Translations under genes and position numbers: made by a program
From: Flavobacteriales bacterium
GTDB lineage: Bacteria > Bacteroidota > Bacteroidia > Flavobacteriales_E > Vicingaceae
Direction: 5' to 3'
NCBI GenBank assembly: GCA_026196775.1
Contig: JAPHUD010000007.1
Location: forward strand, 62,001-126,000
DNA: 64,000 nucleotides
Notes under the pieces: model-generated
What the model saw: only the letters and a program-made list of their open reading frames with translations
Told to the model about the DNA's origin: nothing
Database searches by the model: none
Shown: in pieces, positions 9,563 to 19,210 of the stretch
How the letters are laid out: each line of letters starts with the position of its first letter
Position numbering within the stretch: position 1 is the first letter of the stretch

Positions 9563-10406
9563 CTTTGTTTGGCATAAAGATATAGTTATGATAATTTGAA
9601 TTTTTTAAGGATTTAAAAGGAACTGCTTTACCATTTTTATCTACTTCATAAATAGAGTAGTTAAAATTTAAAATAAAATCAATTATTTTTTGAGAGGATA
9701 TGTTTGTATCTTCTAAATTATCGTTTATTATTTCGATGAATAAAATAGGTTTGATACTAGTTAAGATGTTTTTCATCCCTTTTAAAACATAAAATTCAGC
9801 ACCTTCAACATCTATCTTTACCAATGTTATTTTATTAATTTTTTGCTCTATTATATATTCATCTAAAATTACAGAAGGAACACTTTCGGGCTCAATATTT
9901 TCAAATTTTTTAACTATGCTCGACATCCCAGTATTATCATCAGGAGACGCATAAATATTTATACTTTCATTTTTATCACTTACAATCTTTTTCTCAATTT
10001 GAATGTTATTAAAATTATTTCTTTCTACTGTTTCTGTAAGTTTTTTTAATGTTTCAGCTACTGGTTCAAAAGAATATACCTTGCCAGAATTTCCTACAAT
10101 TTTTGATGCAACTAATGAATAGCTGCCAATGTTAGTTCCAACATCAAAGAATACATCTCCTTCTTTTAATGTGTGCTTTAAAAACTTTATTCCTTTATAA
10201 TCAAAATAGTCTGTAAAATAAATTTGCTGTTGAATCCAATCTTTTAAGTGTAGTTTGATTTTTATATCACCATCATATAAAGTGTCTATAGTTAAATTAT
10301 TAAACAGTTTTAAGGGATTAAAAAGATATTTATAAAACTTATAATAATTTTTCCTTAATAAGGGAATCTTAAAAAATAGTTTGAATAATTTAGCTATAAT
10401 AATCAT
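9552..10406 (-). CDS. FkbM-family SAM-dependent methyltransferase
   Basis: A 284-residue protein with a Rossmann methyltransferase core: motif I VFFDVGTNIGSYSLVASKIVG, followed by GKVYSFEPVAETLKKL and VTLVKIDVEGAEFYVLKG-like strands. The FkbM family usually methylates sugar hydroxyls in glycans and natural products. It lies inside the polysaccharide block and overlaps the flippase gene tail to tail by 11 bases. The precise acceptor cannot be read from the sequence. Confidence 0.85.
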   Translation of the reverse strand: MIIIAKLFKLFFKIPLLRKNYYKFYKYLFNPLKLFNNLTIDTLYDGDIKIKLHLKDWIQQQIYFTDYFDYKGIKFLKHTLKEGDVFFDVGTNIGSYSLVASKIVGNSGKVYSFEPVAETLKKLTETVERNNFNNIQIEKKIVSDKNESINIYASPDDNTGMSSIVKKFENIEPESVPSVILDEYIIEQKINKITLVKIDVEGAEFYVLKGMKNILTSIKPILFIEIINDNLEDTNISSQKIIDFILNFNYSIYEVDKNGKAVPFKSLKNSNYHNYIFMPNKVIF

Positions 10407-10506
10407 TTTTATTTATTATTGATTTTTTTTAAATAAGTGAAGCCTATATTTTGAGTATAAAGGATGCTAAATTAAATATTTTTGTTGGACTAAAATTAAG
10501 AGTTGT

Positions 10507-11565
10507 ATGAGTAGTAAAAAAAGCATTATTTGTATTGCATCTAATACGTCTGACTTTATATTTAGTGATATAGATTTTTTAGCAAATAAGTATGAGGTTT
10601 TTGTTGATGTTCATAGTTGGAACAATAAGAAATTAACTCCACTTTTTTTTATTCAACAATTATTTTTTCTTATTAAACAGATAAAAAAAGCAGAAGCTAT
10701 ACTTATTTCTTTTGGGGGTTATTGGTCTTTTTTACCAACTTTAGTAGGGAAGTGGTTTAATAAACCGACTTATATTATTTTACATGGAACAGACTGTGCC
10801 TCTATACCTCCACTTAATTATGGAAGTTTAAGAAAAAAAATGCTCCGCTATTTTATTAAGAAATCTTATCAAAATGCTACTGCACTTTTGCCGGTTAGCT
10901 CTTCTTTAGTCCATATTAAAAACACTTATTATTCTGATGATAAATATAGTTATCAAGGATTTAAACATTTTTATCCGAAATTAAATGTAGATTATTTTGT
11001 TATTAATAATGGATTAGATGTTGACTTTTGGAATATAGAAAATTACCCTGAAAAAAATGAAAAATCATTTATTTCAGTATTTTCTGATGCTCAATTTATA
11101 TTAAAAGGAGGTGATATTATTTTGGAAGTCGCTAAATTTTTTCCAGATTATAGTTTTTATATTGTTGGTTGTAAAATGCCTTTAAGTATAGGAGAAGTTC
11201 CTAAAAATGTTTCTTTTTTAGGAAAAATTGCTAAAGAAGAGCTAAGAAGTCATTATGGAAAAGCTCAGTTTCATTTTCAATTGTCAATTTTTGAAGGTTT
11301 TGGATTGGCTTTGTGCGAGGCAATGTTATGTTGTTGTATTCCAATAGTCTCTTCAGTAAATATTTTGCCAGAAATAGTAGGTGAAAATGGATTTGTTCTT
11401 GACAAAAGAGATGTAGAATTATTAAAAAAGACATTAGAAAATGCTATTGCCTTAAAAGATAAAAAAATGATGGGAGAAAAGGCACGAAACAGTATTGTAA
11501 AAAGGTATAGTTTGAAAAATAGAGAAGATAAATTAATATCAATTATAGAAAAAGGAAAAATATAA
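10507..11565 (+). CDS. Glycosyltransferase family 4-type protein
   Basis: A 352-residue GT-B fold enzyme. The N-terminal half carries an acceptor-side Rossmann domain (ILISFGGYWSFLPTLVGKW, YIILHGTDC). The C-terminal half carries the nucleotide-sugar domain with the family signature FHFQLSIFEGFGLALCEAMLC, where the E-F-G-F-G-L-x-L-x-E pattern is the EX7E-type motif. It transfers a sugar to a lipid-linked or cell-surface glycan; donor and acceptor are unknown. It is divergent from the methyltransferase gene and convergent with the sulfotransferase-like gene. Confidence 0.85.
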   Translation: MSSKKSIICIASNTSDFIFSDIDFLANKYEVFVDVHSWNNKKLTPLFFIQQLFFLIKQIKKAEAILISFGGYWSFLPTLVGKWFNKPTYIILHGTDCASIPPLNYGSLRKKMLRYFIKKSYQNATALLPVSSSLVHIKNTYYSDDKYSYQGFKHFYPKLNVDYFVINNGLDVDFWNIENYPEKNEKSFISVFSDAQFILKGGDIILEVAKFFPDYSFYIVGCKMPLSIGEVPKNVSFLGKIAKEELRSHYGKAQFHFQLSIFEGFGLALCEAMLCCCIPIVSSVNILPEIVGENGFVLDKRDVELLKKTLENAIALKDKKMMGEKARNSIVKRYSLKNREDKLISIIEKGKI

Positions 11566-11583
11566 AAAAGTATCTTTTACGAT

Positions 11584-12195
11584 TTATACTTTCTGAACAA
11601 TTTTACTTCCGTATTCATTTTTGTATTTGTAACCATATTTTGTTGCTGATAACATCTCAGGTTCAAATTCAAGATCTAAAAAATCACAAACTTCAGCTAC
11701 GGTTTCTTGTGGATTTTCAGTTAATGATTGTAAATCAACTTTATGAACATCTATTTCGTCAGGAATTATGTTTTCGAGTTCATTTACTTTATCAATGTGT
11801 TCTTTAGCGATGTCTTCGGATACCTCTTCACGTCTGCAAATACTTTCTATATTTGCTTTTTCATCTCGTTCCATTAAAATAATTTTAGGTTCTAGCTCTA
11901 AATACTCTTCAAGGGACATTTCACTATTTGGAAAGGGTCTTTTAACTACAGTTTTTTTTGGAAAGAAAATCCTTGCTATTTTATTTAACAAATGAGTAAA
12001 ACGATTAGCTTTAAAAGATTCTCTAATTTGAATATGAAATATTAATTTATTTCCAGCATATTTTTTGCCTACGATATTAGTAATACCTCCTTTTAAATCT
12101 TCATTAAGCATTGCAATTTCAGGATGCCCTCCTAATATGGCTGTTAATAAACTTGTTCCGCTATGTTGTGCTCCTAATACTAGAATGTAGTTCAT
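11584..12195 (-). CDS. Sulfotransferase-like P-loop protein
   Basis: A 203-residue protein that starts with a PAPS-type P-loop, LGAQHSGTSLLTAILGGHPE, which matches the 5'-phosphosulfate-binding loop of sulfotransferases. The C-terminal part (VAEVCDFLDLEFEPEM) resembles the family's usual end. It is shorter than the typical 250-300 residues and lacks an obvious 3'-phosphate-binding loop, so it may be a minimal or divergent member. Its place in the glycan block suggests sulfation of a polysaccharide; that is inference. Confidence 0.7.
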   Translation of the reverse strand: MNYILVLGAQHSGTSLLTAILGGHPEIAMLNEDLKGGITNIVGKKYAGNKLIFHIQIRESFKANRFTHLLNKIARIFFPKKTVVKRPFPNSEMSLEEYLELEPKIILMERDEKANIESICRREEVSEDIAKEHIDKVNELENIIPDEIDVHKVDLQSLTENPQETVAEVCDFLDLEFEPEMLSATKYGYKYKNEYGSKIVQKV

Positions 12196-12311
12196 TATTT
12201 TATTAGTTTAGGTTAAAAAATATTATCTTAAATGGATTAATCATTATCACAAAGCTACATTTTTTAAGCTACTAATTAAAACATGAATTCAATTTATCAA
12301 GAAAAAAATGC

Positions 12312-12338
12312 AATGTAATATGAAATAAATATTACATT
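12312..12338. promoter_or_regulatory. Perfect 10-bp dyad overlapping a probable -7 box
   Basis: AATGTAATAT and ATATTACATT form a perfect inverted repeat around a 7-base spacer. The right arm overlaps TACATTTA at 12333-12340, a near match to TAnnTTTG, 41 bases before the ATG of the following gene. This geometry would suit a repressor operator, but it could also be chance in AT-rich DNA. Confidence 0.4.
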
Positions 12339-12380
12339 TACATATCAATTAAAATATTTTAAGATTTAAATTTAAAAATT

Positions 12381-14072
12381 ATGAGAATAAGTGTATTGTT
12401 GTTAGTTATTATTTTTCCAATAATTATAAATGCTCAGGCACCGAGTTGGCAATGGGCTAAAAGTGCAGGAGGTACTAATAGTGATGTTTCTAGGGATATT
12501 GTAACAGATAAAGACGGAAATGTTTATGTAATAGGTCATTTTAAAAGTTCTTCAATAACTTTCGGAACTACAACTCTTAATAATGTTAGTTCATCAACTG
12601 ATGACATGTTTATCGCAAAATATGATCTTTCAGGGAATGTGTTATGGGCTAAAAAAGCAGGTGGTTCAAATGGAGATTTCGGTTTGTCCGTATCTGTAGA
12701 TGATTCTGGATATGTTTATGTGTCAGGATATTTTAAAAGTTCTTCAATAACCTTTGGAAGTTATACGCTTAACAATCCAGGGACACCTTATGGAACAGCT
12801 TTTTTGGTTAAATATGATGGATTAGGAAATGTAATTTGGGCAAAATCTTCATCTAACTCACCAAGCAGTGATACTTTTCAATCAGTTATCACAGATTCAA
12901 AGGGTAATGTTTATGTGACAGGACATTTCCAAAGTAGTTCTATTACTTTTGGAGCAACAACACTAACGAACTCTAATCCCTCACTCATGGAGCCAATTGT
13001 TGTTAAATATGATAATTTAGGCAATGTTGTTTGGGCTAAAAATGGTTTAGGAAATAGTCACGACAGAGGCTATGATGTTTCAGTTGACACTAGTGGTAAT
13101 GTATATTTTACGGGTACTTTTGAAAGTACTTCTGTTACATTTGGTAATATAATATTAAACAATTCTGGATCTCAAAATGAAGATGTTTTTGTTGTTAAGT
13201 ATGATGAGTTTGGAAATGTTTTATGGGCTAAAAGTGCGGGAGGTAGTCATGAAGATTTTGGTTTTTCTGTTTCAGTAGATAATAATGAAAATCTTTATCT
13301 TGCAGGATATTCTAGAAGTAGCTCAATAACTTTTGGAACAAATACTTTAACTAATTCGGGAACACCTTACGGAGACTTATTTATCGTTAAATACAATTCT
13401 TTAGGAAATGTATTATGGGCTAAAAAAGGATTAAATACATTGAGTAGTGATGCTTTTAATTCTGTATATGCTGATAATGCAGGTAATGTTTATGCAACAG
13501 GTCACTTCCAAAGTAACTCAATAACTTTTGGATCAACTACTTTAACAAATTCGAATTCACCAAATCAAGAAATAGTAATTGTTAAGTACGACAGTATGGG
13601 TAATGAGCTTTGGGCTTTGAATACAAGTGGGTTGAGTAATGATGTTGGAAAGGCTATTTATTCAGATAATAATGGAAATTTATATGTTTCAGGTGATTTT
13701 AGCAGCTCTTCAGTTAATTTTGGATCAATTGTTTTGAATAATAATGGAGTAGGTAATGGAGATATTTATATTGCAAAATTTGAGAATACTAGTTTAGGTG
13801 TTCATGAGCAAAGTATTTCAAGCAACATAGTGAATATTTATCCAAATCCTACCAATTCAACTATTACGGTGAATATAGAAAATAAAGAAAGTGTTAATGG
13901 ATATAAAATAGAAATTAATAACTTGTTAGGTCAAACAGTTTATACTAATTCAATTAACTCAACAAATAACAGTATAGATTTATCAAGTTTAGGGAATAAG
14001 GGTATTTATTTCGTAAAAGTACTTGATGAAAATAACAACTTGATTGATGTGCAGAAAGTGATTTATCATTAA
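12381..14072 (+). CDS. Secreted SBBP-like repeat protein with T9SS type A sorting domain
   Basis: A 563-residue exported protein. Residues 1-18 are a signal peptide ending INAQ. Residues about 25-465 hold seven related units of about 65 residues, each with a GNVYVTGHF-type strand, an SSSITFG motif and a VKYDxxGNVLWAK strand; these resemble SBBP/beta-propeller repeats. Units 2-3 match units 5-6 most closely, pointing to a block duplication. Residues about 485-563 are a Por secretion tail (IYPNPTNSTITV ... GIYFVKVLD), which directs T9SS export and surface anchoring. Ligand or function unknown. Confidence 0.85.
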   Translation: MRISVLLLVIIFPIIINAQAPSWQWAKSAGGTNSDVSRDIVTDKDGNVYVIGHFKSSSITFGTTTLNNVSSSTDDMFIAKYDLSGNVLWAKKAGGSNGDFGLSVSVDDSGYVYVSGYFKSSSITFGSYTLNNPGTPYGTAFLVKYDGLGNVIWAKSSSNSPSSDTFQSVITDSKGNVYVTGHFQSSSITFGATTLTNSNPSLMEPIVVKYDNLGNVVWAKNGLGNSHDRGYDVSVDTSGNVYFTGTFESTSVTFGNIILNNSGSQNEDVFVVKYDEFGNVLWAKSAGGSHEDFGFSVSVDNNENLYLAGYSRSSSITFGTNTLTNSGTPYGDLFIVKYNSLGNVLWAKKGLNTLSSDAFNSVYADNAGNVYATGHFQSNSITFGSTTLTNSNSPNQEIVIVKYDSMGNELWALNTSGLSNDVGKAIYSDNNGNLYVSGDFSSSSVNFGSIVLNNNGVGNGDIYIAKFENTSLGVHEQSISSNIVNIYPNPTNSTITVNIENKESVNGYKIEINNLLGQTVYTNSINSTNNSIDLSSLGNKGIYFVKVLDENNNLIDVQKVIYH

Positions 14073-14099
14073 CTTGTTTCTATAAAAGAAGCGTTAAGG

Positions 14100-16514
14100 T
14101 TATCTCAAAAGCGTAAGAGTACCTTTAAATATTTTAGTTGTTTCATTTCCATCTTCTATTAAGCTTATAGTAAAGATATAAAAATAGGTGCCTTCAGGTG
14201 CTTTCTCTCCTGCTTTTGTCCTTCCATTCCATTCTTCAGCAATTTGGTTAGACTCAAAAAGTAGTTGTCCCCATCGGTTAAATATTTTTTTATTTACAGC
14301 ACTTAAACATCCTCCTGAGAAATTAAAACCATCATTAATTCCATCTTGGTTTGGAGTAAACACATTAGGTATTATTAATGACGAACTACCTTCTACAATT
14401 ACTATTACAGTATCGTTATCAGAACAGCCATTGGTAGTACTTGAAACTACATAACTAGTTGTAACAATAGGTGAAGCAATAGGGTTTTGACAAGAAATAC
14501 AACTTAAACCTGTTGGAGGACTCCACAAGTAACTTACCCCTCCATTAGCATTTAATTGAACAGATCCACAAGCTTCAATAGTGGTGTCGTTTGAAGCTAT
14601 AATTGAGGAAGATGGATTAACTGTTAGACTTGTAGTAACAACACTATCACAACCTGCAATAGATTGAAGACTATCAGTAAATATACCTGAATTATACTGA
14701 AAGCTACCATTAAGAAAAACACTATCACCTTGACAAATAGCAACAGTAGTAGAATCATTAAAAGTAGGATTGACAACCAGGTTAGTAATGATTAAGCTAT
14801 CGCAACCAAGTGTGGTGGAAAGAGAATCAGTATATTGACCTGAGCTATTTTGAAAATTACCAGCAAGAAAGATACTATCACCTTGACAGATAGATGCAGA
14901 TTGAGTAGAACTATAGCTAGGATTAACAGTAATTGATATAGTTATGGAATCCACACAATTAATATTATTGGTTATTATTAAAGTAACATTATAATTACCA
15001 GCTCCATTATATAAATGGGAAGGGTTTTGAATGCCAATTAAAGAATCTCCATCTCCAAAATACCATTGCCAATTTACTATGTTCCCAATACTATCCACTG
15101 ATAAGTCTGTAAAAAAAGTGCTATCACCCAAACAAGCATTAGTAGCTGAAAAGTTAGGAGAAAGGTTGCATGGAGAACTAGTTGTAACGGTATCGGCACA
15201 TAAATAACTATCTGTAAAATTTATAGTATTTACTATAGTACTAGTGTTTACTAATGTATTTCCAGTTAAAGTTTGAACCGAATAATTTATGGGTGAAAAA
15301 GTTAAAGAATTAACTGTTAATGTTACATTTTGTTCATTACAAAAACTTTCTCCACATTCATTTGTTTTTACAATATAGATGTCTTCACTTCCAGCTCCAA
15401 AAGAAGTTGTTCCTCCAACAATTATTACTTCACCAGATGCAGTAATTTCATGTGTTCTGCCCCAATTATCTGTTAGTTCATTAGCAGTACCTCCATAAGA
15501 TTTGCTCCAAATAACATTGCCACTAGAGTCTGTATTAATTAATAATAACTCATTACTACTTCCAAAACTACTTGTATATGCAGATATGATTAATTCTCCA
15601 TTTGATTTTTCTTTTACTCCAACCCCAACATCGTTATTAGCCCCACCATAAGATTTTGTCCATATAACATTGCCATTTGTGTCAGATTTCATTAATAGAA
15701 TATCAAAAGACGCATTACCAATTAACCCAACACTTAATAAGTTTCCATCGTTTAACAAAATCGTTTTATAGAAGGATTCTGAGGATGGTACTAATCCATA
15801 TTCTTTAGACCATATAACATTACCATTTGCATCAACTTTAATATAGTTAGCATTATCCACATTTGAAAAATTGGTATTACCGGATAATATAAAATTACCA
15901 CTTGGTAATTCTGTTATTGAGGTTGAGTGAGACCTTCCGTTTTCTCCTATACTTGTATTTGAAATCAAATTTCCCGAAGGTGATATTTCACAAAAATAAG
16001 CGTCAGAATTTCCTGTGCTGACAGTTAAAACTGACCCAGTAAAAATAAAATTTCCATTTGCTAGTTCATGAATATCCCTAAAATAATCTGGGGAAGAACC
16101 CGGAATTCTTTTTTCCCATTGTATATTTCCAGTGTTGTTTAATTTAAGGATATATGGATCTTGAGATGCTCCAAAACTATTTGTTAAACCACAAACAATA
16201 TAGCCACCATCACTTGTTTGTTTAATAATTATACTAAGACCATCATCATCTAATATTCCTCCGTAAGTTTTTGTCCATTGTGCGTTTCCATTGGCATCCA
16301 TTTTTATTATGAACCAATCCTTAGCACCAGCTCCAAAACTTGTTGTTTCACCCACAATAATATATCCACCATCTGTTGTTTGCTGAACAGAATGAGCTCT
16401 TTCATTTCCTGTTCCACCAATCGCTTTTTGAAATGTACTCACAGAACCTTGCGTACATTGAGAAATTACATGGTTTGTAATTAATAATAAAATAAAGAAG
16501 AATATCTGTTTCAT
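14100..16514 (-). CDS. Large secreted repeat/PKD protein with gliding-type (T9SS type B) C-terminal domain
   Basis: About 804 residues from the ATG at 16514, which gives a clean signal peptide MKQIFFFILLLITNHVISQ; an in-frame ATG seven codons upstream would add a charged-poor extra leader and is less likely. Residues about 20-390 contain propeller-like units with DANGNVIWSKSYGG motifs. A PKD domain follows (WQWYFGDGDSLIGIQNPSHLY), then repeated segments with ICQGDSIFL. The last 90 residues are a gliding-motility C-terminal domain (IIPNVFTPNQDGINDGF ... KIFNRWGQLLFES ... GTYFYIF). Exported by T9SS; probably a surface protein. It is convergent with the type A cargo gene. Confidence 0.87.
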   Translation of the reverse strand: MKQIFFFILLLITNHVISQCTQGSVSTFQKAIGGTGNERAHSVQQTTDGGYIIVGETTSFGAGAKDWFIIKMDANGNAQWTKTYGGILDDDGLSIIIKQTSDGGYIVCGLTNSFGASQDPYILKLNNTGNIQWEKRIPGSSPDYFRDIHELANGNFIFTGSVLTVSTGNSDAYFCEISPSGNLISNTSIGENGRSHSTSITELPSGNFILSGNTNFSNVDNANYIKVDANGNVIWSKEYGLVPSSESFYKTILLNDGNLLSVGLIGNASFDILLMKSDTNGNVIWTKSYGGANNDVGVGVKEKSNGELIISAYTSSFGSSNELLLINTDSSGNVIWSKSYGGTANELTDNWGRTHEITASGEVIIVGGTTSFGAGSEDIYIVKTNECGESFCNEQNVTLTVNSLTFSPINYSVQTLTGNTLVNTSTIVNTINFTDSYLCADTVTTSSPCNLSPNFSATNACLGDSTFFTDLSVDSIGNIVNWQWYFGDGDSLIGIQNPSHLYNGAGNYNVTLIITNNINCVDSITISITVNPSYSSTQSASICQGDSIFLAGNFQNSSGQYTDSLSTTLGCDSLIITNLVVNPTFNDSTTVAICQGDSVFLNGSFQYNSGIFTDSLQSIAGCDSVVTTSLTVNPSSSIIASNDTTIEACGSVQLNANGGVSYLWSPPTGLSCISCQNPIASPIVTTSYVVSSTTNGCSDNDTVIVIVEGSSSLIIPNVFTPNQDGINDGFNFSGGCLSAVNKKIFNRWGQLLFESNQIAEEWNGRTKAGEKAPEGTYFYIFTISLIEDGNETTKIFKGTLTLLR

Positions 16515-16634
16515 AAAAATGGAACAAATATACATTAAAAATTAGTTATAGAAATTCCGTTAAATACTTATACACCTCTAATATGGTTTGTTCTTCTTTG
16601 TACCTGTTTATTAGAAGAATAAATATTATATTAT

Positions 16635-18074
16635 TTAACAATTTCTTAAACTAAACAAAGCCACAGATTCTATATGAGCAGTATGTGGAAATTGGTCTAC
16701 TAAACTGAATTTTTTTAATTCATAACCTTTCTCTTTAATTTCCAAAATATCTCTGGCTTGTGTAGCCGGATTGCAGCTTACATAAACGATGCGATTAGCT
16801 CCTAATTCTAATACTTTCTGTAAGGCTTTTTTTGCAATTCCTGCTCTTGGAGGGTCTAAAATTATAGTATCTATTTTTCCTGTGTATTCGGGATAATCAA
16901 ATAAAAATTTATTGACATCGGCAGCATAAAAAGAAACGTTAGTTACGTTGTTTTTAGCAGCATTTTCCCTGGCATTTTCAATGGCTTCAGCAACAATATC
17001 AACACCTATCACTTTAGCGTTGGTTTTAGCTGCCATAATTTGTCCAATAGTTCCTGTTCCACAAAATAAATCCATGATGGTTTTATCCTTAAAATCAGCT
17101 TTACCTTCAACAGCATAACTTACCGCTTTTTGGTAAAGTAATTCTGCACATTTTGGGTTGGTTTGAAAAAAACTTTGCATGCTCACTTCAAAAGACAATC
17201 CTAATAAAGTTTCTGTAATTACATTGTTACCATAAAGTATGGTTTCGGTTCCTAAACGAGATTGAGCATTATCACCAATATCATCATTGGCAGTATGTAT
17301 AATTCCTTCAACTCTATCAGTAAACAGTTGGTTTAACAACGCTACAAAACCATCAAAATCAAATTTATCTAAGCCATCGCTAGAAGTAACTAACTTAATA
17401 AGCAATTTACCTGTTTGGTAACTTTTTCGAACAACTAAAAACCTGAAAAAACCTTCTTTTTTAGGTGGATGCCAAGCCGATAACCCCGATTTCTCACAAA
17501 ATAGTCGAATTTCTCTAAGCTTATTTTCAAATTCAGCATCAAAAAGTCCGCTGTCTTTTTCCAAATTTTCTACTATCCACCAAGTACCTCTTTTTTTGAA
17601 ACCCAAAGCAAAACCGTCAAACTCTTCTTGTTTTACTACATCAAAACCTATGGCGCTAAAAGAGTATTCCATTTTGTTTCGGTAATGCCAATTTTCTGGC
17701 GAGCCAATATATTCATCAAACAACTCTTCTACATTTGGTAGTTTGGCTAATTTCTTATAAATGTCAAAAACTTGCTCTTGCTTGCTTTTGTGTTGAATTT
17801 CAATAGGTAAAGTAGCATAAGGAGCCCCCGAAATAGCTTGGTAAGGAAGTGTAACTTCATCGGGAGATTTTTCTAATACCTCAACCAATTTACATTCTGC
17901 AAAACTGCTTTTTCTTTTTACAACACGAGCACGTACTTTTTGTCCTTTAATGGTGTTAGGAACAAACAACACGTAATCGCCTTTTTCTGTAGCTATTTTA
18001 GCAATTCCTTTTCCGCCAAAAGCTACCGCAGATATTTCTAAATCAATTATTTGATTTCTTTTAATATTTTCCAT
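16635..18074 (-). CDS. 23S rRNA (uracil-5-)-methyltransferase, RlmD-like, without iron-sulfur cysteines
   Basis: A 479-residue SAM-dependent RNA m5U methyltransferase. An N-terminal TRAM RNA-binding domain (residues about 5-70) precedes the methyltransferase core with DLFCGTGTIGQIMA (motif I), ILDPPRAGI (motif IV) and the nucleophile cysteine in YVSCNPATQARD. RlmD/RumA proteins usually carry a CxxC-type cluster around residue 80; here that stretch reads SGAPYATLPIEIQHKSKQ with no cysteine, so the cluster is absent. The exact target uridine cannot be assigned. Confidence 0.88.
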   Translation of the reverse strand: MENIKRNQIIDLEISAVAFGGKGIAKIATEKGDYVLFVPNTIKGQKVRARVVKRKSSFAECKLVEVLEKSPDEVTLPYQAISGAPYATLPIEIQHKSKQEQVFDIYKKLAKLPNVEELFDEYIGSPENWHYRNKMEYSFSAIGFDVVKQEEFDGFALGFKKRGTWWIVENLEKDSGLFDAEFENKLREIRLFCEKSGLSAWHPPKKEGFFRFLVVRKSYQTGKLLIKLVTSSDGLDKFDFDGFVALLNQLFTDRVEGIIHTANDDIGDNAQSRLGTETILYGNNVITETLLGLSFEVSMQSFFQTNPKCAELLYQKAVSYAVEGKADFKDKTIMDLFCGTGTIGQIMAAKTNAKVIGVDIVAEAIENARENAAKNNVTNVSFYAADVNKFLFDYPEYTGKIDTIILDPPRAGIAKKALQKVLELGANRIVYVSCNPATQARDILEIKEKGYELKKFSLVDQFPHTAHIESVALFSLRNC

Positions 18075-18092
18075 TATATAGTTATGTAATAT

Positions 18093-19157
18093 TTATAATT
18101 GATTTAAAAAAGCCATAGTATCAACACCATCAGCATAATCGCATAGTTGAGGTGATTGAGCTGCTCCAAAATTAACCGTTTCAAAAGTAAATTTTGTTTG
18201 ACTAACCACACATTGTATTTCTTCTAATTTAGCTTGTATTTCTTTTTCTAATTGGGCTACTGAATCATACTGTTCGTAAAAAATTACACCAACAGGTGAG
18301 CTTAAACTGTTGTCTTCTTTAAGTAGTACAAAATTATTATCTAAAAGTTGTTCGCTATTTAGCAAATAGATGGCTTTGTGGTAATCGTAATTATTGGCGT
18401 ATTTGTTATTATTTACCACTTCCTGAAAATCAAAAATAGCTTCAAAAAATGGTTTAAAATCATAATTTTTAGGAACGTACAGTTTAGCTACATTTCTACA
18501 ACCCAATCCAAAATAATTAAAAATATCTTTCCCTAATTCAGCCAATTCTTCTTTGCTTTCCTTACCGTTAATTATGGCTATACTATTTCTGTTTTTTCTG
18601 ATAATGGATGGATATTTTCCGAAATAGTATTCAAAATAACGAGCAGAATTATTGCTTCCTGTAGCTATAAAAGCATCAGCAGGAGTGTTTTTATTAAATT
18701 GTTCCGTAAAAATTATTCGCTCTTTAAATTCCGGATTGATGTGTGTTAAAATATCCGCAATTTTTTTAATTAAGGTATTATCTGATGAAGCACATTTTCC
18801 AATAAAAATATTTCCTGACATCAATACACTTAAAAAATCGTGAAAGCCTACTAATGGAATATTTCCTGCCATTATTACTCCAATTTTTTTAGTTTTTTCA
18901 TCAGAAATGGAGTAGGTGTTAAGCCATTTTTTTAATTCATCATCTTTAAGCATAGCAGCAATTTCGCCAATAGCATTCCTAACATTTTCTTCTGTAAACC
19001 AGCTGTTTAAACTTTTCTGTCTTAAAATTAAATCATTAAAATCATCAAAGAATATTTTATTAAGCGATTGATTTTCTGAGGTTTTTTCTTGTGAATGAAA
19101 CTGCTTGAGGAATTTCCCCAAAACAATAAAAGCAGTTATTCTTGTATCTAAATTCAT
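18093..19157 (-). CDS. Acyl-CoA reductase (LuxC-like family)
   Basis: A 354-residue protein from the ATG at 19157 (MNLDTRITAFIVLG). An upstream in-frame ATG at 19217 would overlap the divergent ferredoxin gene, and a -7 box at 19181-19188 lies inside that extension, so the shorter start is preferred. LuxC-type enzymes reduce fatty acyl-CoA to aldehyde with NADPH; aldehyde dehydrogenase-like segments are visible (GVIMAGNIPLVGFHDFLSV, YFGLGCRNVAKLYVP with the likely active cysteine, SSPVGVIFYEQYDS). Divergent from a two-cluster ferredoxin, a pairing I recall from other Bacteroidota. Confidence 0.8.
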   Translation of the reverse strand: MNLDTRITAFIVLGKFLKQFHSQEKTSENQSLNKIFFDDFNDLILRQKSLNSWFTEENVRNAIGEIAAMLKDDELKKWLNTYSISDEKTKKIGVIMAGNIPLVGFHDFLSVLMSGNIFIGKCASSDNTLIKKIADILTHINPEFKERIIFTEQFNKNTPADAFIATGSNNSARYFEYYFGKYPSIIRKNRNSIAIINGKESKEELAELGKDIFNYFGLGCRNVAKLYVPKNYDFKPFFEAIFDFQEVVNNNKYANNYDYHKAIYLLNSEQLLDNNFVLLKEDNSLSSPVGVIFYEQYDSVAQLEKEIQAKLEEIQCVVSQTKFTFETVNFGAAQSPQLCDYADGVDTMAFLNQL

Positions 19158-19168
19158 ATAAGTTTCCG

Positions 19169-19176
19169 TATATTTG
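19169..19176 (+). promoter_or_regulatory. Promoter -7 box for the ferredoxin gene
   Basis: TATATTTG matches TAnnTTTG and lies 35 bases before the ferredoxin ATG. Confidence 0.65.
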
Positions 19177-19180
19177 CATG

Positions 19181-19188
19181 CGAAATTA
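19181..19188 (-). promoter_or_regulatory. Promoter -7 box for the acyl-CoA reductase gene
   Basis: On the minus strand this reads TAATTTCG, a common variant of TAnnTTTG. It lies 24 bases upstream of the ATG at 19157 and only 4 bases from the oppositely directed ferredoxin box, so the two promoters face away from each other and overlap. Confidence 0.6.
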
Positions 19189-19210
19189 CGAACATAAAAA
19201 TTGATAACAA

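Noticed and set aside
14168-14180. GTAAAGATATAA inside the T9SS type B gene as a third leader module
   Set aside because: No TTTG box, hairpin or GTTRG follows; it is coding sequence on the other strand and a chance match.
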